Shown here one piece after another: positions 1 through 12,231 of a DNA stretch of 64,000 bases (positions are counted from its first letter, which is position 1; each line of letters starts with the position of its first letter). The stretch is from Desarmillaria ectypa (taxonomy: Eukaryota; Basidiomycota; Agaricomycetes; Agaricales; Physalacriaceae): assembly GCA_030407005.1 (NCBI GenBank), contig JAUDYN010000004.1:2232001-2296000 (forward strand), in the 5' to 3' direction. Position numbers and translations under genes: made by a program. The notes below the pieces were generated by a model. That model was not told the DNA's origin. It ran no database searches and saw nothing but the letters and a program-made list of their open reading frames with translations.

Positions 1-2956
1 TCCTTTTCCAAGTTGCTAGGTGGCAATGACAGGGCAAAAGGCGGATTCACAAAGGGTATGACGAGCTCCGGTTGGAAGATGAGGATTCCTATGTCACCAT
101 CATAATCACCTTGGAATTTACGATCAATAAGCTGCATCTAAGAAAAAAACCGTACAGCTTACCGCCTGCAAGAATTTCGGCCGCACGATGTAGCCCTTTA
201 ACTGAGAGAATAATCACGTCTGTCCTGTTTCGCAAATGAGGTTTATCCACGCATCTCCACTTTACTACATCTGTTGGAAGCTTGCATGGATGACGTGTCA
301 GTAAAACATCTCCAAGAATCATGTCTGTCTCTAGCCCGTCAGGACCTATCAGATTACGCCTTGAGCTTTTGAAGAACACTTCTCCTTCCTCTAACTCGCC
401 GTCCTCATCTGGAAACGCCGTCTGAATACGTACCCACACACACACAAAAAGTTGCTAACCTGGGACGATAAACGCCGTGACAGACATTGGGACGTCGATA
501 CGATACGATCTCACGTAGTTATTGATGGCCGACTTGATGACCTGGTGAAGTTTGTCCTTCAGAACCATGCAATTCTTTGGAGTAAAGCCCGAGTCGAGAA
601 GATACATGACCTGAAAAAGTAAATATCAATCATTTGGTTGCAAGCAAAGGGTCGGAAAACTTGCTGTCTCCTCGAGAACGGAAGGACACCCTGAGACTTC
701 ATCACTCCACCACGCGGTGGACCGCTCAGTACCGAGTTGCCGAATCCCATCTTCATCCTCATCGTCAAACTCTTCCGTCTGGCGATCACCGTAACCTCTG
801 ACTCGCGCCATACTTGTCTCCCGCCGTGCCGCACGGGCTGTCATGACTCCGCCCCGCTTACACAAAGCAGACCACAGATCAAACATAGCATTCTGTCCCT
901 CCCACGTCATTAATGGAGTGACGATATTGTCTTCGAGTCCCTTCTGGAGTAGTGTTTCAAATGCCGAAGCTGGTACGCCATTGTGCCATAGATTAATGAT
1001 GACCTCTGCCGAAAGCTGACAGGAGACGCGGGCATGGGATGATCGCAGGACATCAATGATTCTTAAAGTCGGATCTTCCAAGTCTGGGTATTGTATCTTC
1101 GTCTGAGACGGTCGAATCCAGATACGAGATTCATTGTCGTCGTCGCTCGGGTAATGATACAGCAGGCCCTTGAAAAAAGTTATTGATGTTCCGAATACAT
1201 ATAAATCATTGAGTGATACCTTGTTCCCGTTTATTCGGCACTGGATGGCCGTGGGCCAATCATCCCAGCCAAATTTCTTCTTCAGCTTCAATAGCGCGGC
1301 CTTGTTTGCCAGACCTGCACCGTCAGTCATGTCCGACCCCTGGGATGATACTAATGGAACAAAACGTTACACCATCCCGGGTATTTGGAAGATTATGATC
1401 GCTTACCGACATCGTCTATTTTCATAATCTGTCCGGCCTCCAGCAATATTCCTGGGGCCGAATTAGACAAGCCTAATGCGAATCGTGCCGACCACTTGGT
1501 CATTGTCTAGCAGGGAGTCAACCAGTGTCATGAAGATAAAAGCTAAAAAAAAAAACTTACTTGATTGATATTGTTCATGATAGGATTATGCCAATCCAGA
1601 AAATCAACAAGAGAAATTCTATCAGGTCGACATCTCTGAAGGGAGATTTTGGAGCCCTCAACAACTTCGTTGGTCATAAACAAGAACACATTCTTGTCCT
1701 TTTCATAGAACGCCCGAAAGACAGAACCATTCAAGATGAACGGGTGCTTGAAAAATGAGACGAGCTCCTTCTCGTAAGAAAGGCATTCTTTAGTAACTTT
1801 GATGCGAAGAAAAGATTTCGAGCCAAATTTTCGAGCGAAACGGTTAGAAGGTCCTAGCTCGGCTTTTTCTAGGATGATTTTAAAAGAAGGGGAGGACCCT
1901 TTTGCTGATGTTTTCTTCAGCTTTCCTCTGAAGTTGACCTTCCCACCGTACCAATCATAGTTAGTTTTGTTGAAACCGAGACAGCCGTTTGGGTCTTTCT
2001 TCAGAGCCTCCTCCTCTAAGTCCAGTTCCTTCCACGGATTCTGAACAGTATCTCAGCCAGATTGACGAAAAGACCCGAGAAGTTTACCTTGGCCTCTTTT
2101 TCTCTGCTGAATACCGCGTCACCCCAAACCGTGCTTTTGACTAAAATATGAGACTTCATAACACTGATTAATCATTGCTTCGTATCTTTACCTTGGGCGA
2201 AAGCCTGAGCAACAAGAGGAACGCCTTCGTGGTTCGACTTTCCTTTGAGATGATCAAGAACATCGATTAAAATATCGGAGTATTCGATCACATCCGTAGA
2301 AACAAGACGCGCTACCTCATACTGTATGCCGTATTGTAGATTGCGGGCTTGAAAGCAGGTTTGATACCGAGGGTTGTGAGCCTGGATGTACGAATGAAAT
2401 CAGCGTTCTGTCGATACATCAGATAGTACCCCACGATTATGATAGGCTCGTCAGGATTCACAGGGTTGTCGACAAATGGGTTATCGAGATCATCAGGGGG
2501 CAACCGCCGCTTTAGCTTTCGCGGAGTATCCTCAGTGGAAGCATCATGGCGTCGTTTTCCGAGTGACGATGTGGAAGATTCTACTGCCGACTCAGGCACT
2601 TGAGCAGCCTTCAAACGACGTGTAAGGTTCCCTTCTGGTTTAGTCTGTTGGCTACTGTCTTGGCTCTCCTCCGAATCGCCTGGATCGTACTCTTTGATGA
2701 GATCGACGAAGACGTCGTCATCTGTATAATCGGATTCCTGCTGAGAATATTACGGCGAGTCAACGAGGCTCCAGCAGAAAACGGATTACCGCTTCCCACA
2801 CACCGTCGGCTCCCTCTCCCTGGGCATCGTCGCCTGTATTGCGAATACAATGTATGGTCAGAATGCTATCGCATGAGAAGTAATCATCAAACCTTCGTAG
2901 TCTTCGTCCAAAGCGTCAGAAACACAGTCTACTGGGTGCTGATGGTGGTAGGGCAT
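1..2956 (-). CDS. RNA-dependent RNA polymerase (QDE-1/RdRP family), partial at left edge
   Basis: Cellular RdRP that copies single-stranded RNA to make double-stranded RNA for small-RNA silencing. Spliced exons read on the minus strand: 2956-2893, 2833-2790, 2740-2435, 2381-2192, 2140-2088, 2040-1561, 1506-1407, 1339-1220, 1168 to about 680, 610-460, 408-163 and 109-1. Introns are 47-69 nt with GT..AG ends, and phases agree across the junctions. Family motifs are in order: VWGDAVFSREKEAK, LEKAELGPSNRFARKFGSKS, SLVDFLDWHNP, KWSARFALGLSNSAPG, SDMTDGAGLANKAAL, IRPSQTK. The catalytic DxDGD appears as GGDYDGD, formed by splicing exon 408-163 to exon 109-1. The N-terminal exons (to about codon 120) are acidic, low in complexity and less certain, as is the donor near 680. 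No premature stop was seen. The 3' end lies outside the window. CpG is normal here, unlike the elements to the right. Confidence 0.9.
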
Positions 2957-3200
2957 CAGGAAAGTTGGCAGAAGACCAGTTGAGCACGCGTAGATTATAT
3001 GTTTTCTCTAGAAAGAACTGTTTAAGCGCTTCTTTTACGTTGCATTCCTTAACGAGCAGTTAACTGGCATTGGCCGTTTCCTGGCTTCTTGTTTAACGTA
3101 TTGAGAGCGAAGATCAGGAAGATCTGAGACCATTTCACACGATGATTATCGTACGCCGAACGCGTCTGTTGGGCTTTCTGCATTAGCATTTTTTAGCATT
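2957..3200 (-). other. Coding-like short frames upstream of the RdRP gene
   Basis: Two short open frames on the minus strand look protein-like rather than random. One starts at an ATG at 3189 or 3183 and runs about 40 codons to near 3062. The other spans about 3060-2935 in a different frame and includes VKEALKQFFLEKTYNLRVL. They could be 5' exons of the RdRP gene or remains of a neighbouring gene. I could not find splice sites that join them cleanly to the exon at 2956, so the true RdRP start may lie upstream of 2956. Confidence 0.35.
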
Positions 3201-4351
3201 TTATGGCCTTGAAAGGGTTATAATGCCGAAATAGGCCGCGGAGTAGTGTTGCCGCAACTCGGCTTATATTGGCTTAACGCCGAAGTCGGTTTTAAGCCAT
3301 TTGCTCTATCAGTCCTCAAAATCGCAGATAATTTGGTGTTCGCATAAATTCACAAGGCTTATTAACAGCATCAGCAACAGTGTATTTGCTCCTCCTGTTC
3401 TTCCATCTTAAGTGGCTCAAAACTGACTTCAGCATTAAGCCTGCTTCTGGCCAGCCAATTTGAAATTGGGAGTAGACCTGAAAGGCCCTAATAGATGGCC
3501 ATCAGATAGGTCTAATACCCCCTCAGCATAATATTCCTCCTTATTGGTCTGATCTTGAAATTTTATCTGAACCCATATTAGAATCAAAGTTCCATTTGAT
3601 CTTTCTTGTGCCTTCATATTATACACCTGGCATCATTCATGCTCTCATGCACTCATATACATTCAGCTATACAATTATCCTTGGTAATATATTGTTGCTT
3701 CTCTATTGCATATTATTAAGTGGCTGTGTTTTTGGTAATCTTTTGACTTTTCTTTGCTCCTGCACACCACTTTCTGGCTATAAGTATTTGGTATTTCTTG
3801 AGAACAGCAGTGGTGAAAGGTTATCTGGAGATGTTCCAGACCATGGTCTATCTATACTTATGTTTCAGAATGTCTTTGGAACCTTTTGGCTTTGAACTGC
3901 TACTACTTATACCATCATTTCTTGTACTTTATTTTTATAATTTTCTATTGTTATATAGATTCTAATTTAAAACATTACATATATCCTCTACATGTTCATA
4001 TAAGCTATATCAAATAATTCTACTGAAAACTCAGAGTCTATGATAGCTCTTTTGCATAGAAGATTTTATTTCTATACCTCAGAGAGTGAATATTGTGTAT
4101 CTTTTTTGGATCTCAATTTCTCCCAAAAATAAATGCAGAGTAATGTTCTTTATGTCTTGCCCATAATGAATGTATTCAGAAAGAGCTAGAACCATTTTCT
4201 CTATCATTTTCTGTAAGATCTAGAACTTTGTGAAAAATAGCAAAATATAAAGGATTCAAGTTATCACTATTAAATAACTACATTAGCCCTCAACAAGATT
4301 GTGCAATCATTTACTATGAACACACCTTACTGAATGCAGCTATACTCTCTG
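3201..4351. other. Intergenic sequence, no gene recognised
   Basis: AT-rich sequence. CpG is frequent to about 3350 and rare afterwards, like the decayed transposons to the right. Two open frames (3435-3626 minus, 3596-3895 plus) match no family I recognise. The last five bases, CTCTG at 4347-4351, are the left target duplication of element G1 and recur at 12659-12663. The 100 bp at 12659-12759 continue this same tract on the far side of G1. Confidence 0.5.
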
Positions 4352-4778
4352 TGTTATGATTTTTCCATTATCTTATCTAATCAGAGTCATATCCATGACA
4401 CACCCATCTAATCCACTGTAGCTCTCACTTTGTATTGACCTACTTGCTGACAAACTACCCAGTTTCACACAGAATGTCACCCTTGTCTACTCTCATTGGA
4501 TTATGATCCATCTGACTCCACATTGTCCTCTCCTGGACCAAACCATTTCCTCATAGACTATAGCATTTCACCTAATAATAACTACCATATATTCAGTATA
4601 TAAGTAGAGTAAAACTCACTGTTGTACTCTATCTTTCAACTAAATTACATTCATATACCTCTTACTGCACTATACCAAAGACCAAGCTCAGTTCTCTATA
4701 TGGGTAATTGTTCAAACATGTAACAGCCCAAGAGAACTGCTTATGTCCCAAGTCACATGTCTAAGATAGGCTGTACCA
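4352..4778 (+). repeat. G1 5' LTR
   Basis: Starts TGTTATG and ends ACCA where the partner LTR ends AACA. A TATA box (TATATAAG) is at 4597-4604. The presumed transcript start ATCTTTCAACTAA is at 4631-4643, about 34 nt further on. An identical-length partner lies at 12232-12658. Confidence 0.95.
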
Positions 4779-4791
4779 TTAGTTGAAAGAT
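4779..4791 (+). promoter_or_regulatory. G1 primer-binding site, self-priming type
   Basis: TTAGTTGAAAGAT abuts the 5' LTR and is the exact reverse complement of ATCTTTCAACTAA at 4631-4643, the expected 5' end of the element RNA. It does not resemble a tRNA 3' end, since it lacks the TGG expected from CCA. This matches the self-priming mode known for Tf1 of fission yeast. Confidence 0.8.
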
Positions 4792-4809
4792 ACCCATCCT
4801 GCTCCTTCT

Positions 4810-5860
4810 ATGCTAGCCATGAAGCAGCATCTACTCATGACCAACGACAACCAGAACAACCAACAAACAATCACAATCAGCACTGCTATTGGAAGTGCTG
4901 CACTTTTGATTCTTTTTACTGCTCTTCTCATACTAATGTATGAAGAAGAAGCATGGATACTTCTTCACTGCAAAAGATGATCCTGACCACCAACTATCCC
5001 TTCTCGCCTGCCCTAACACCCTGACCATGTCCTTTCCCAGAGGATACCTCCCGCCCGACTGGGAGCATGAGAAGAAATTTCACTTATTCACTTCCGGATC
5101 CACTTTGCAGACTCAAATCCCTCCACCTTCTCCATTGAGGATGCATATGAAACTGAGGTACAGACAAGACCCACAACATACCAGCTGGAATGATCCACCC
5201 TCTCCCCAGCTGAGGAATATGTGAGGAATGTATGGGCTATGTTTGAGGACCCTCTGCCCCCATACTCCCTCCCCACTTGTCCCCATGCCCCTACCCCTAC
5301 ACTTCGACCCTATAACTGGAGAATACCTCCATGGTCGAATTCCCCCTCCCCTGAGCCTCCAAACCTCCAATGATCCAGGGATGGATTGAAACCATCCCTA
5401 TGGACCTTAGCACTGAGGATGTGCTGATGACCTCTGGGCAATAGACTCCTCAAGTTCTCTCCCCATTATTGAGCTCTCCGATGACTCTGATAGAGAGCTT
5501 GACCCCCCAACCCCACCAATCCCCACTGCCCCCAACAGCCCCTTTAACCCAAATGGGGCAGATTACAATTGGCCTGACCTCTCCAAGGTTGACAGAGACC
5601 TATTCAGCCCCTTCAGGACTGCTGCCTGAAACCTCTGATGTGCTGACATCGAAGAACGAATGCTCTGGACCAAGTCCAGACCCAACATAGATGAGTGGCT
5701 GGCACTCAACCAGGGCAATGTCATCCAGAGCACCAATCCCAATGCCACCACCATTCATGCCCACATTCATGTGAACAGGCACTGAAACCTTTTCTCTGCC
5801 ACTGCCAGGGACTTATTATCAGGGCTACAACCCCAAAATGAGGATAAGCAGCAGGAACTG
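4810..5860 (+). pseudogene. G1 ORF1 remnant (membrane segment plus acidic domain)
   Basis: The first frame after the LTR encodes a short polar start, then a hydrophobic stretch (ISTAIGSAALLILFTALLIL) followed by MYEEE, as in the other copies. Downstream the frame changes by an indel and carries the acidic motif IIELSDDSDRE near 5465-5495 and the block WPDLSKVDRDLF near 5570. Several stops interrupt it. The function is unknown; see the intact counterpart at 22099-23310. Confidence 0.7.
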
Positions 5861-7424
5861 GAATGTTCCCTTTGAAGGTTATAGCAGTTGGAGGCAGACA
5901 GAGAGGCAGAGGAAGGGTGAGATGCCCAATTTTGATTATAGACACTATGATAGGCTGGACTACTTCCAGCCCCAATACATGAATACCTCTGATTACCCAC
6001 CCAATACTCCAGTCACAAGACTACATCTCTTGCCTGATTCGCCACCTCATCATCAGGCATGTCAACAAGGATATCACCCCTACCAGGGTGGTAGTCTTCT
6101 ATTCACAGGCATGAGAGAAGACATGATGACAGATATCCACCCTGCAGAACCCACCCCTGCAGAATCCTTCTCACTGCTGAAAACCATAGAGGAACTCTGG
6201 CAACATGTCAAGAACACACTAGCTGAGAAGGAGAAGCATATTCAAGAAATGCATGATGAGCTAGCATGAGAAGAAGCTGCTCAAGAAGGTATGGAGGAAT
6301 ACCTTAGAAAGAAGAAAGGGAAGGAGCCAGAGCATGGCAGACTGACAGACCCTCTAAGGGGATATCCTCCTGTCAGATCATGAGCAGATCAATATTTGAT
6401 CCCTAGACCACCTCTTAGAAAAGGATCTCCTGATCCCATTCCTAACCCCATTGGAAATGTGCCTGCCGATGCTCCTTACTTGGGCATCAAACTGACCCTT
6501 GTCAAGGTTCTCTCTCTATTCAAAGGGGACCATGATGACATTGAATGCTTCATAGGTGATTGTATCACCTATTTCAAAGTGTTCCATCATTATTTTCAGG
6601 TGCCATCACACCTGGTACTATTTGCAACCTCTTATTTTGAAGGGGCCACCAAGGACTGGTGGGTCTACAAGAGATCTGAATTCTGGATCAGTGATGCCTA
6701 CAATGAGACCACTGCCTATTTTCGATATCTTGACTGAAGTGACTTCATTGACATGGTCTCATGACAATTCCAAGACCCTGCAATCAAGGAAATTCATGAA
6801 AAATAAATGTTTGACCTTTGTATGGGAGTGCAGCCCACCTCCCATTACTTCCAGAAATTGGAAGAAGAGGTGAATCTAGTGGGCCAATGAACCGATGAAA
6901 ACGAGTGTGGTGCCATGGTGAAGGCCATACATCTAGGAGTTCCTTCCTCCTATATGTCCTTTATATCCAATATGGGTGTCAACATCCCATGCTCATACCC
7001 AGAATGGAAAGAGAGAATCTTGCATATGTATAAAGAGTGACAATGCAAATGGGTCTTTGACCAAACCACTGGCATGCCCAGGGATGGGCAGAAGAAGGAT
7101 TCCCACCCCCAATAGCAACAACAACAATAACATCCCAGCAGTAAAGCCACTGCTGGGGCATCAAGTTACTTGGCTCCCAAGTCAACTGGCAGCACCAGGG
7201 TAAGTTGGGACAGTAGAACAGAAAGATGGATGACATACAGAGGGGTGGGGAAGCCCATGGACATAGATGGATGATAAGCAGAGGGCAGATGCTTCAGATG
7301 TGATGAAAAGGGTCACATGAGCAAGGATTGCCCTAGGAGAAAAGAGTTCAAGGACATTCAGTCAGTAGGGCCCACTAACGAAGTGGTGCTGCCTATGGCT
7401 AAGATCAAGGAGGCAAAAGAGTAG
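5838..7424 (+). pseudogene. G1 gag remnant
   Basis: Nucleocapsid/capsid gene, in the +1 frame relative to ORF1. The conserved block YLGIKLTLVKV through WWVYKR at about 6480-6675 matches the retrotransposon gag domain. A CCHC zinc knuckle (CFRCDEKGHMSKDC) lies at about 7290-7335. The frame ends at TAG 7422-7424, immediately before the hairpin and the pol frame. In-frame stops such as TGA near 6737, 6268 and 7038 break it. Confidence 0.85.
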
Positions 7425-7456
7425 ATCAACAAGAGTTCAATTCCTCTTGCTCGACC
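7424..7456 (+). promoter_or_regulatory. G1 gag-pol junction hairpin
   Basis: Overlaps the last base of the gag stop. The inner stem is CAAGAG/CTCTTG with loop TTCAATTC, followed by the unpaired C. The outer strands GATCAA/TCGACC now have two mismatches, both explained by CpG transitions. The preceding A AAA GAG TAG allows a -1 slip into the pol frame. Confidence 0.6.
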
Positions 7457-8238
7457 CAGTCTCCCAAAGGTGAGTTCTCGGCTTCTGCAGGTCAGACTAA
7501 TATGCATACCTCTAGACAATTATCTACAAACAATATATATTACATAACTTCACAGACCCTGAAGCTGAAGACCCTCAAAGAATCAAAAATGAATGGGTAT
7601 GTCACACTCCTGAAAGAAGCTGATATGATTATCTATAGTGAATCCCAAGCCCCTGATGAGGTGCAGGATTTGCCAGGTGGTGCCAGCACTGCCACAAAGT
7701 CCACTGAGTTAGCACAGCAAAGCTCATCAGATACGTGGGTAAAACCACAGGCTGGGGCTAGTAGGTAGAATGTTCTTGGATCTTCCAGAAGTCTGAATGC
7801 CCCCGAGCTCCCCTTGAGCAGGAAGACAAGTCCAACAACCTTGCCAGGGTCAGTGGGAGATCAGGACAGCACCTCTCACCAAGGCCAGGATCAGGGCCAC
7901 ATACTATTCAGTTCAGTTGAGAGAAACCTAGTGGCAGAGCCGACCACAATGCTGACAAGATTCACATCTGGCACTATGGTCAACTCCACCAGAATAGATA
8001 GTAATGGAACCTCAGAAGCAGCAAGCCAAGTCCTATCTCCTCCCAAGATAGTTCGAGTTCCAAAAGCAACTCAGGCCAAAGAACAGGAGGAAGCTACTAG
8101 TGCTCAGGTGGTAAAAAGGGGGCATGGTAACAGAAACACCACCATCGTTGAAGTACCAGATGAAGAGGATGACACAGCTTTCAGACTATGGCAAGCAAAA
8201 CAGTTCAAAGCCAGTACCCTGACACCTAAAATCCCACC

Positions 8239-8251
8239 TAACAAGGGGGTA
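8239..8251 (+). promoter_or_regulatory. G1 candidate central polypurine tract
   Basis: TAACAAGGGGGTA, 47% of the way along the element. It nearly repeats the 3' polypurine tract AACAAGAGGGTAA at 12219-12231. It also encodes PNKGV in the pol frame, so protein constraint could explain it. Confidence 0.45.
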
Positions 8252-11200
8252 CCAAATCCTGAAGTCCCACTGGTCATGGGGGCACCTGATCATATGTGGT
8301 ACCCACCCTTCAGAGTCAACTGGACTCTATGAGTGATTTGGGCCACCAAAGCCATTCTCTCTATTTAGGTTCATCCCAAACAACTTGGAGAGATAACCAA
8401 CAAACTTGTCCAGAGTTTGAACACTGAAGAGAGTCTTGCACATGAGCAACTCTATGAACTTTATGAACTGATCCAATATATCTGCAGTACCAAGAGCTCA
8501 GGATGAGACTTCTTGGTGGATATCCAGTTCTCTCTCTGTACAGGAAAGAAGACATTGACAACCTGAGCATTGTTGGATAGTGGCTGCATAGGCAGTTCTA
8601 TCAATCAAATATACATTCAATAACACCAGTTGGACACCAGAAAAGCTGCCTCCCCAATTCCCATTTATAATGCAGATAGAACTTGTAACAAGGCAGGTGA
8701 CATAACTGAATTTGTGGAACTCTGGATGACTATCAGAGACCATATTGAATGAATCGACCTTGCAGTCATGGACTTGGGTTCCAAGACAGTGTACTTAGGC
8801 CACAACTGGCTTAAACACCATAATCCCCTAGTCAACTGGAAGCTGGGAACTATGACATTTGGATGATGTCATTGTGTAAAGAATTACTTCCCAATTCCTG
8901 ATGCTGATGAAAAAGACAAATGGGACAAAGAGCTGGAAGAAGGAGAAACTATTCTTGCAGTAAACATGCAAGAAGAAGTCATTCTTTGAGCAGTATACCA
9001 TGCAAATAAATTAGCAGCAGCTGCAAATGCAGAAAAACCAAAGAAGACCTTCAAGAAGCTTATGCCTCCTCAGTACCAAAGCTTTAGAGATTTATTCTCA
9101 AAAGAAAGCTTTGATGAATTACCTGATCGAAAACCTTGGGACCATGCTATCAAGCTAACCCCTAATGCCAAATTCATGTTAGACTGCAAAGTCTATCCAC
9201 TTAACCAAAATAAACAGGAACAACTTGACAATTTTCTTGATAAAAATCTCAATTCTGGAAGGATCTGACCTTCCAAATCCCCTTTTGCCTCTCCCTTTTT
9301 CTTCATCAAGAAAAAGGATGGCTCTCTATGATCTGTTCAGGATTACTGAAAGTTGAATGAAATGATGATCAAAAATCGTTATCCCCTTCCATTAATCTCA
9401 GAACTTATCGACAAGTTACAAGGAGCTAAATACTTTTCTAAGCTAGATGTGTGATGGGGATACAACAACATATGAATCTGAGATGGAGATGAAGAAAAAG
9501 CTGCATTCAGAACTAACTGAGGACTCTTTGAGCCTATGGTCATGTTCTTTGGCCTCACCAACTCACCAGCTACCTTCCAGTGGATGATGAATGATATTTT
9601 CAAGGACTTGATCACTGGAGGAAAAGTTACCATTTACCTCAATGACATTCTTATCTTCATGAAATCTCTATCAGAACATAGAATCATTGTTCAACAAGTT
9701 CTCCAACATCTCTGAGAGAACAAACTATTTCTCAAAGCAGAGAAATGTGAATTTGAGGTATTAGAAACAGAATATCTTGGAGTCATCATCAGTGAAGACA
9801 CAATCTGAATGAACCCTGTCAAGATCGCTGGAATAGCAGAATGGCCTGCTCTGACAAAAAGGAAAAAACTCCAATCCTTTTTAGGATTCATGAATTTCTA
9901 TCAAAAATTCATTCATAATTATTCTAAAATTGTACACCCTCTTACTCAGCTAACCAGCAAGGTTGACTGGACTTGGAGACTGGAACAAGAACAAGTGTTT
10001 AATCAACTCAAGAAATTGATAACCACCAACGTTGTTCTAATGATCCCCTCAGACAAAGGAAAATTCTGAGTAGAAGTGGATGCTAATGATGGAGCCATCA
10101 GCGCTGTTCTTAGTCAAGAACAGAATGGCAAGTGGAGGCCTGTCGCTTTCATGTCAAAAGCACTGATGGTTACCAAATGCAACTATGAGATCTATGACAA
10201 AGAACTGCTGGCCATCATGCTAGCCTTAGAAGAATGGCACCATTATCTCATGGATGCAAAAGAAACCATTGAAATCTGGACTGACCATCAAAATCTCCAG
10301 TATTTCCAAAAACCCCAGAAGCTGAACCACCAATAAGCTCAGTGGGTCACTGAACTAACAGAATACCACTTTATTCTTCAACATAAAGCTGGAACCACAA
10401 ACAAAAAGGCCAATCTTCTCAGTTGCAGAGACAATCACAATCAAGGAAAAGAGGATAATCAAGACGTGATTGTCCTCTCTCTAGAACACTTTTGGGCATT
10501 AATATTACCCATAACCAAAGAATGAATGATGCACATAAGAGATGCAACTCGACAAAAGACACAATGGGATCAAGGGATTGAGAAATCCCTTAATCACAAA
10601 TGAGGAATCACCCAAGAAAATGAAATCTTGTGGTATGACAGACGTATTTACATTCCTCAGGACCCATCTTTATATGGTGATATCATTGCACAATCTCATG
10701 ATCATATCACTGCTGGACATCCAGGAATCACTAAAACCAAAGAACTCATTCTACAAGAATACTGGTGGCCAAAAATGAAGAAAGATGTTGAAACCTACAT
10801 CAAAGAATGCAAAATCTGTCAAAGAACAAAGAGTAATATGCAAGCAAAAGCTGCTCCCCTTAATCCCAATGCAATCTCAGACACCCCTTGGACTCATATC
10901 TTGGTGGACATGATTACAGGCCTTCTGGAATTGGAAGGATTCGATGCTTTACTGGTCATCATAGACCGTTTCTCAAAAACCATCATTCTCATTTCATGCA
11001 ATGAAGAATTATCCACAGAAGAATGGGCCCTTATTATTCAAAACCATGTTTATGCGAAACATGGAATGCCTCAAGTAGTCATTTCCAATCAAGGACCTCA
11101 ATTTGTGTCTTCCTTCATGAAGGAATTATACCAGATGCTGAACATCATGCAAAATGCATCCACCATGTATCACCCACAAATGGATGGACAAACAGAATGA

Positions 11201-12197
11201 GTCAATCAGGAGGTTGAAAAATACCTTCATATCTTTGTCAACCATCAACAGATAGACTGGGTCACATGGCTACCCCTTGCAGAATTTGCTCATAACAACA
11301 GAGTACATTCAGCTACTGGCAAAAGTCTATTTATGGTCTTATATGGATGGAATCCTTGACTCATCCTAGAGTCAATCCAGAAAACCAGCTTTGCCAATCC
11401 TGCAGCCATCGACTTCACTGAAACAATGGCCAAAGTTCATAAAGAAGTCCACAATGTATTGGAAAAAGTGGCAGTGCAAATGAAGGCACAATATGACAAG
11501 AAGAAGCAATCACCTTGGGAATACCAAATTGGTGATAAGGTCTGGCTTGACACCACCAACCTTCATCTTTCATGACCCAAAAAGAAACTTGATGACAAAC
11601 AAACAGGACCATTTGAAATTATTGAAAAATCTGGGATGGCAGCTTACAAGCTAAAATTACCACCTCACTGGAAGATACACCTCCGATTCAATGAGAAATT
11701 GTTGACTCTATATACCATGCCTTCCTTTCCCAATCAACAACAACCACTGCCTCCTCCTCCAGACCTTGTCAATGATCAAGAAGAGTATGAGATCAAAAAA
11801 GTTTTGGATTCATGCACTCAATGAGTATGATCCAAAAGAGGGCAACCATCTAGGGAAGTTACAGACTACCTGGTCAAATGGAAAGATTGGACCAGAGAAC
11901 ACAACTCCTGGGTCCAAGAAACTGAGATGACAAACACCTTAGAAGCAATCAAAGAATACAAGGCCAGCATAAATCATGCCTTATACATTCCAAAAATCAT
12001 AACCAAAGCCAAAATAGTGGTCAAAATACTGGACCATGAATACTTGGAGAACAGTGACATCACATACCTTGCCAAATGCAAAGATAGATATACCAAATGA
12101 ATCACCAATCTAGATGAAGACTTATAGAAAAAACTGATTGATCAGTATTGGATCAGTCAGGTCAAATCACAACTTGATTCCCTCAAAGAAGAACCTT

Positions 12198-12231
12198 AGC
12201 AGTCAGGATGACTGCTTTAACAAGAGGGTAA
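12198..12231 (+). promoter_or_regulatory. G1 3' hairpin and polypurine tract
   Basis: AGCAGTC / AGGAT / GACTGCT (12198-12216) forms a perfect 7-bp hairpin that begins in the pol stop codon. Two bases later comes the polypurine tract AACAAGAGGGTAA (12219-12231), abutting the 3' LTR, which should prime plus-strand DNA. Confidence 0.7.

Larger units (their letters stand above)
7424..12199 (+). pseudogene. G1 pol remnant (PR-RT-RH-IN-chromodomain)
   Basis: A single frame without any detected indel runs from the gag stop to the TAG at 12197-12199, but many codons are TGA, TAG or TAA. It contains the acidic motif IVEVPDEEDD (about 8150), a degraded protease site (about 8570-8600), RT with YLNDILIF in place of YLDD (about 9635), RNase H (about 10070-10330), and the integrase zinc-binding HHCC region (about 10700-10825). 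The catalytic core follows (VDM, ISNQGPQF, MDGQTE), then a chromodomain (DYLVKWKDW, about 11860-11960). The enzyme activities are lost. Confidence 0.9.

Noticed and set aside
3435..3895. Two open frames between the RdRP gene and G1
   Set aside because: AT-rich, overlapping on opposite strands, no motif, no splice context. Kept only as part of the unassigned intergenic stretch.
4779..4791. tRNA-primed primer-binding site
   Set aside because: The site lacks TGG at its 5' end and matches the element's own RNA 5' end exactly, which explains it better.
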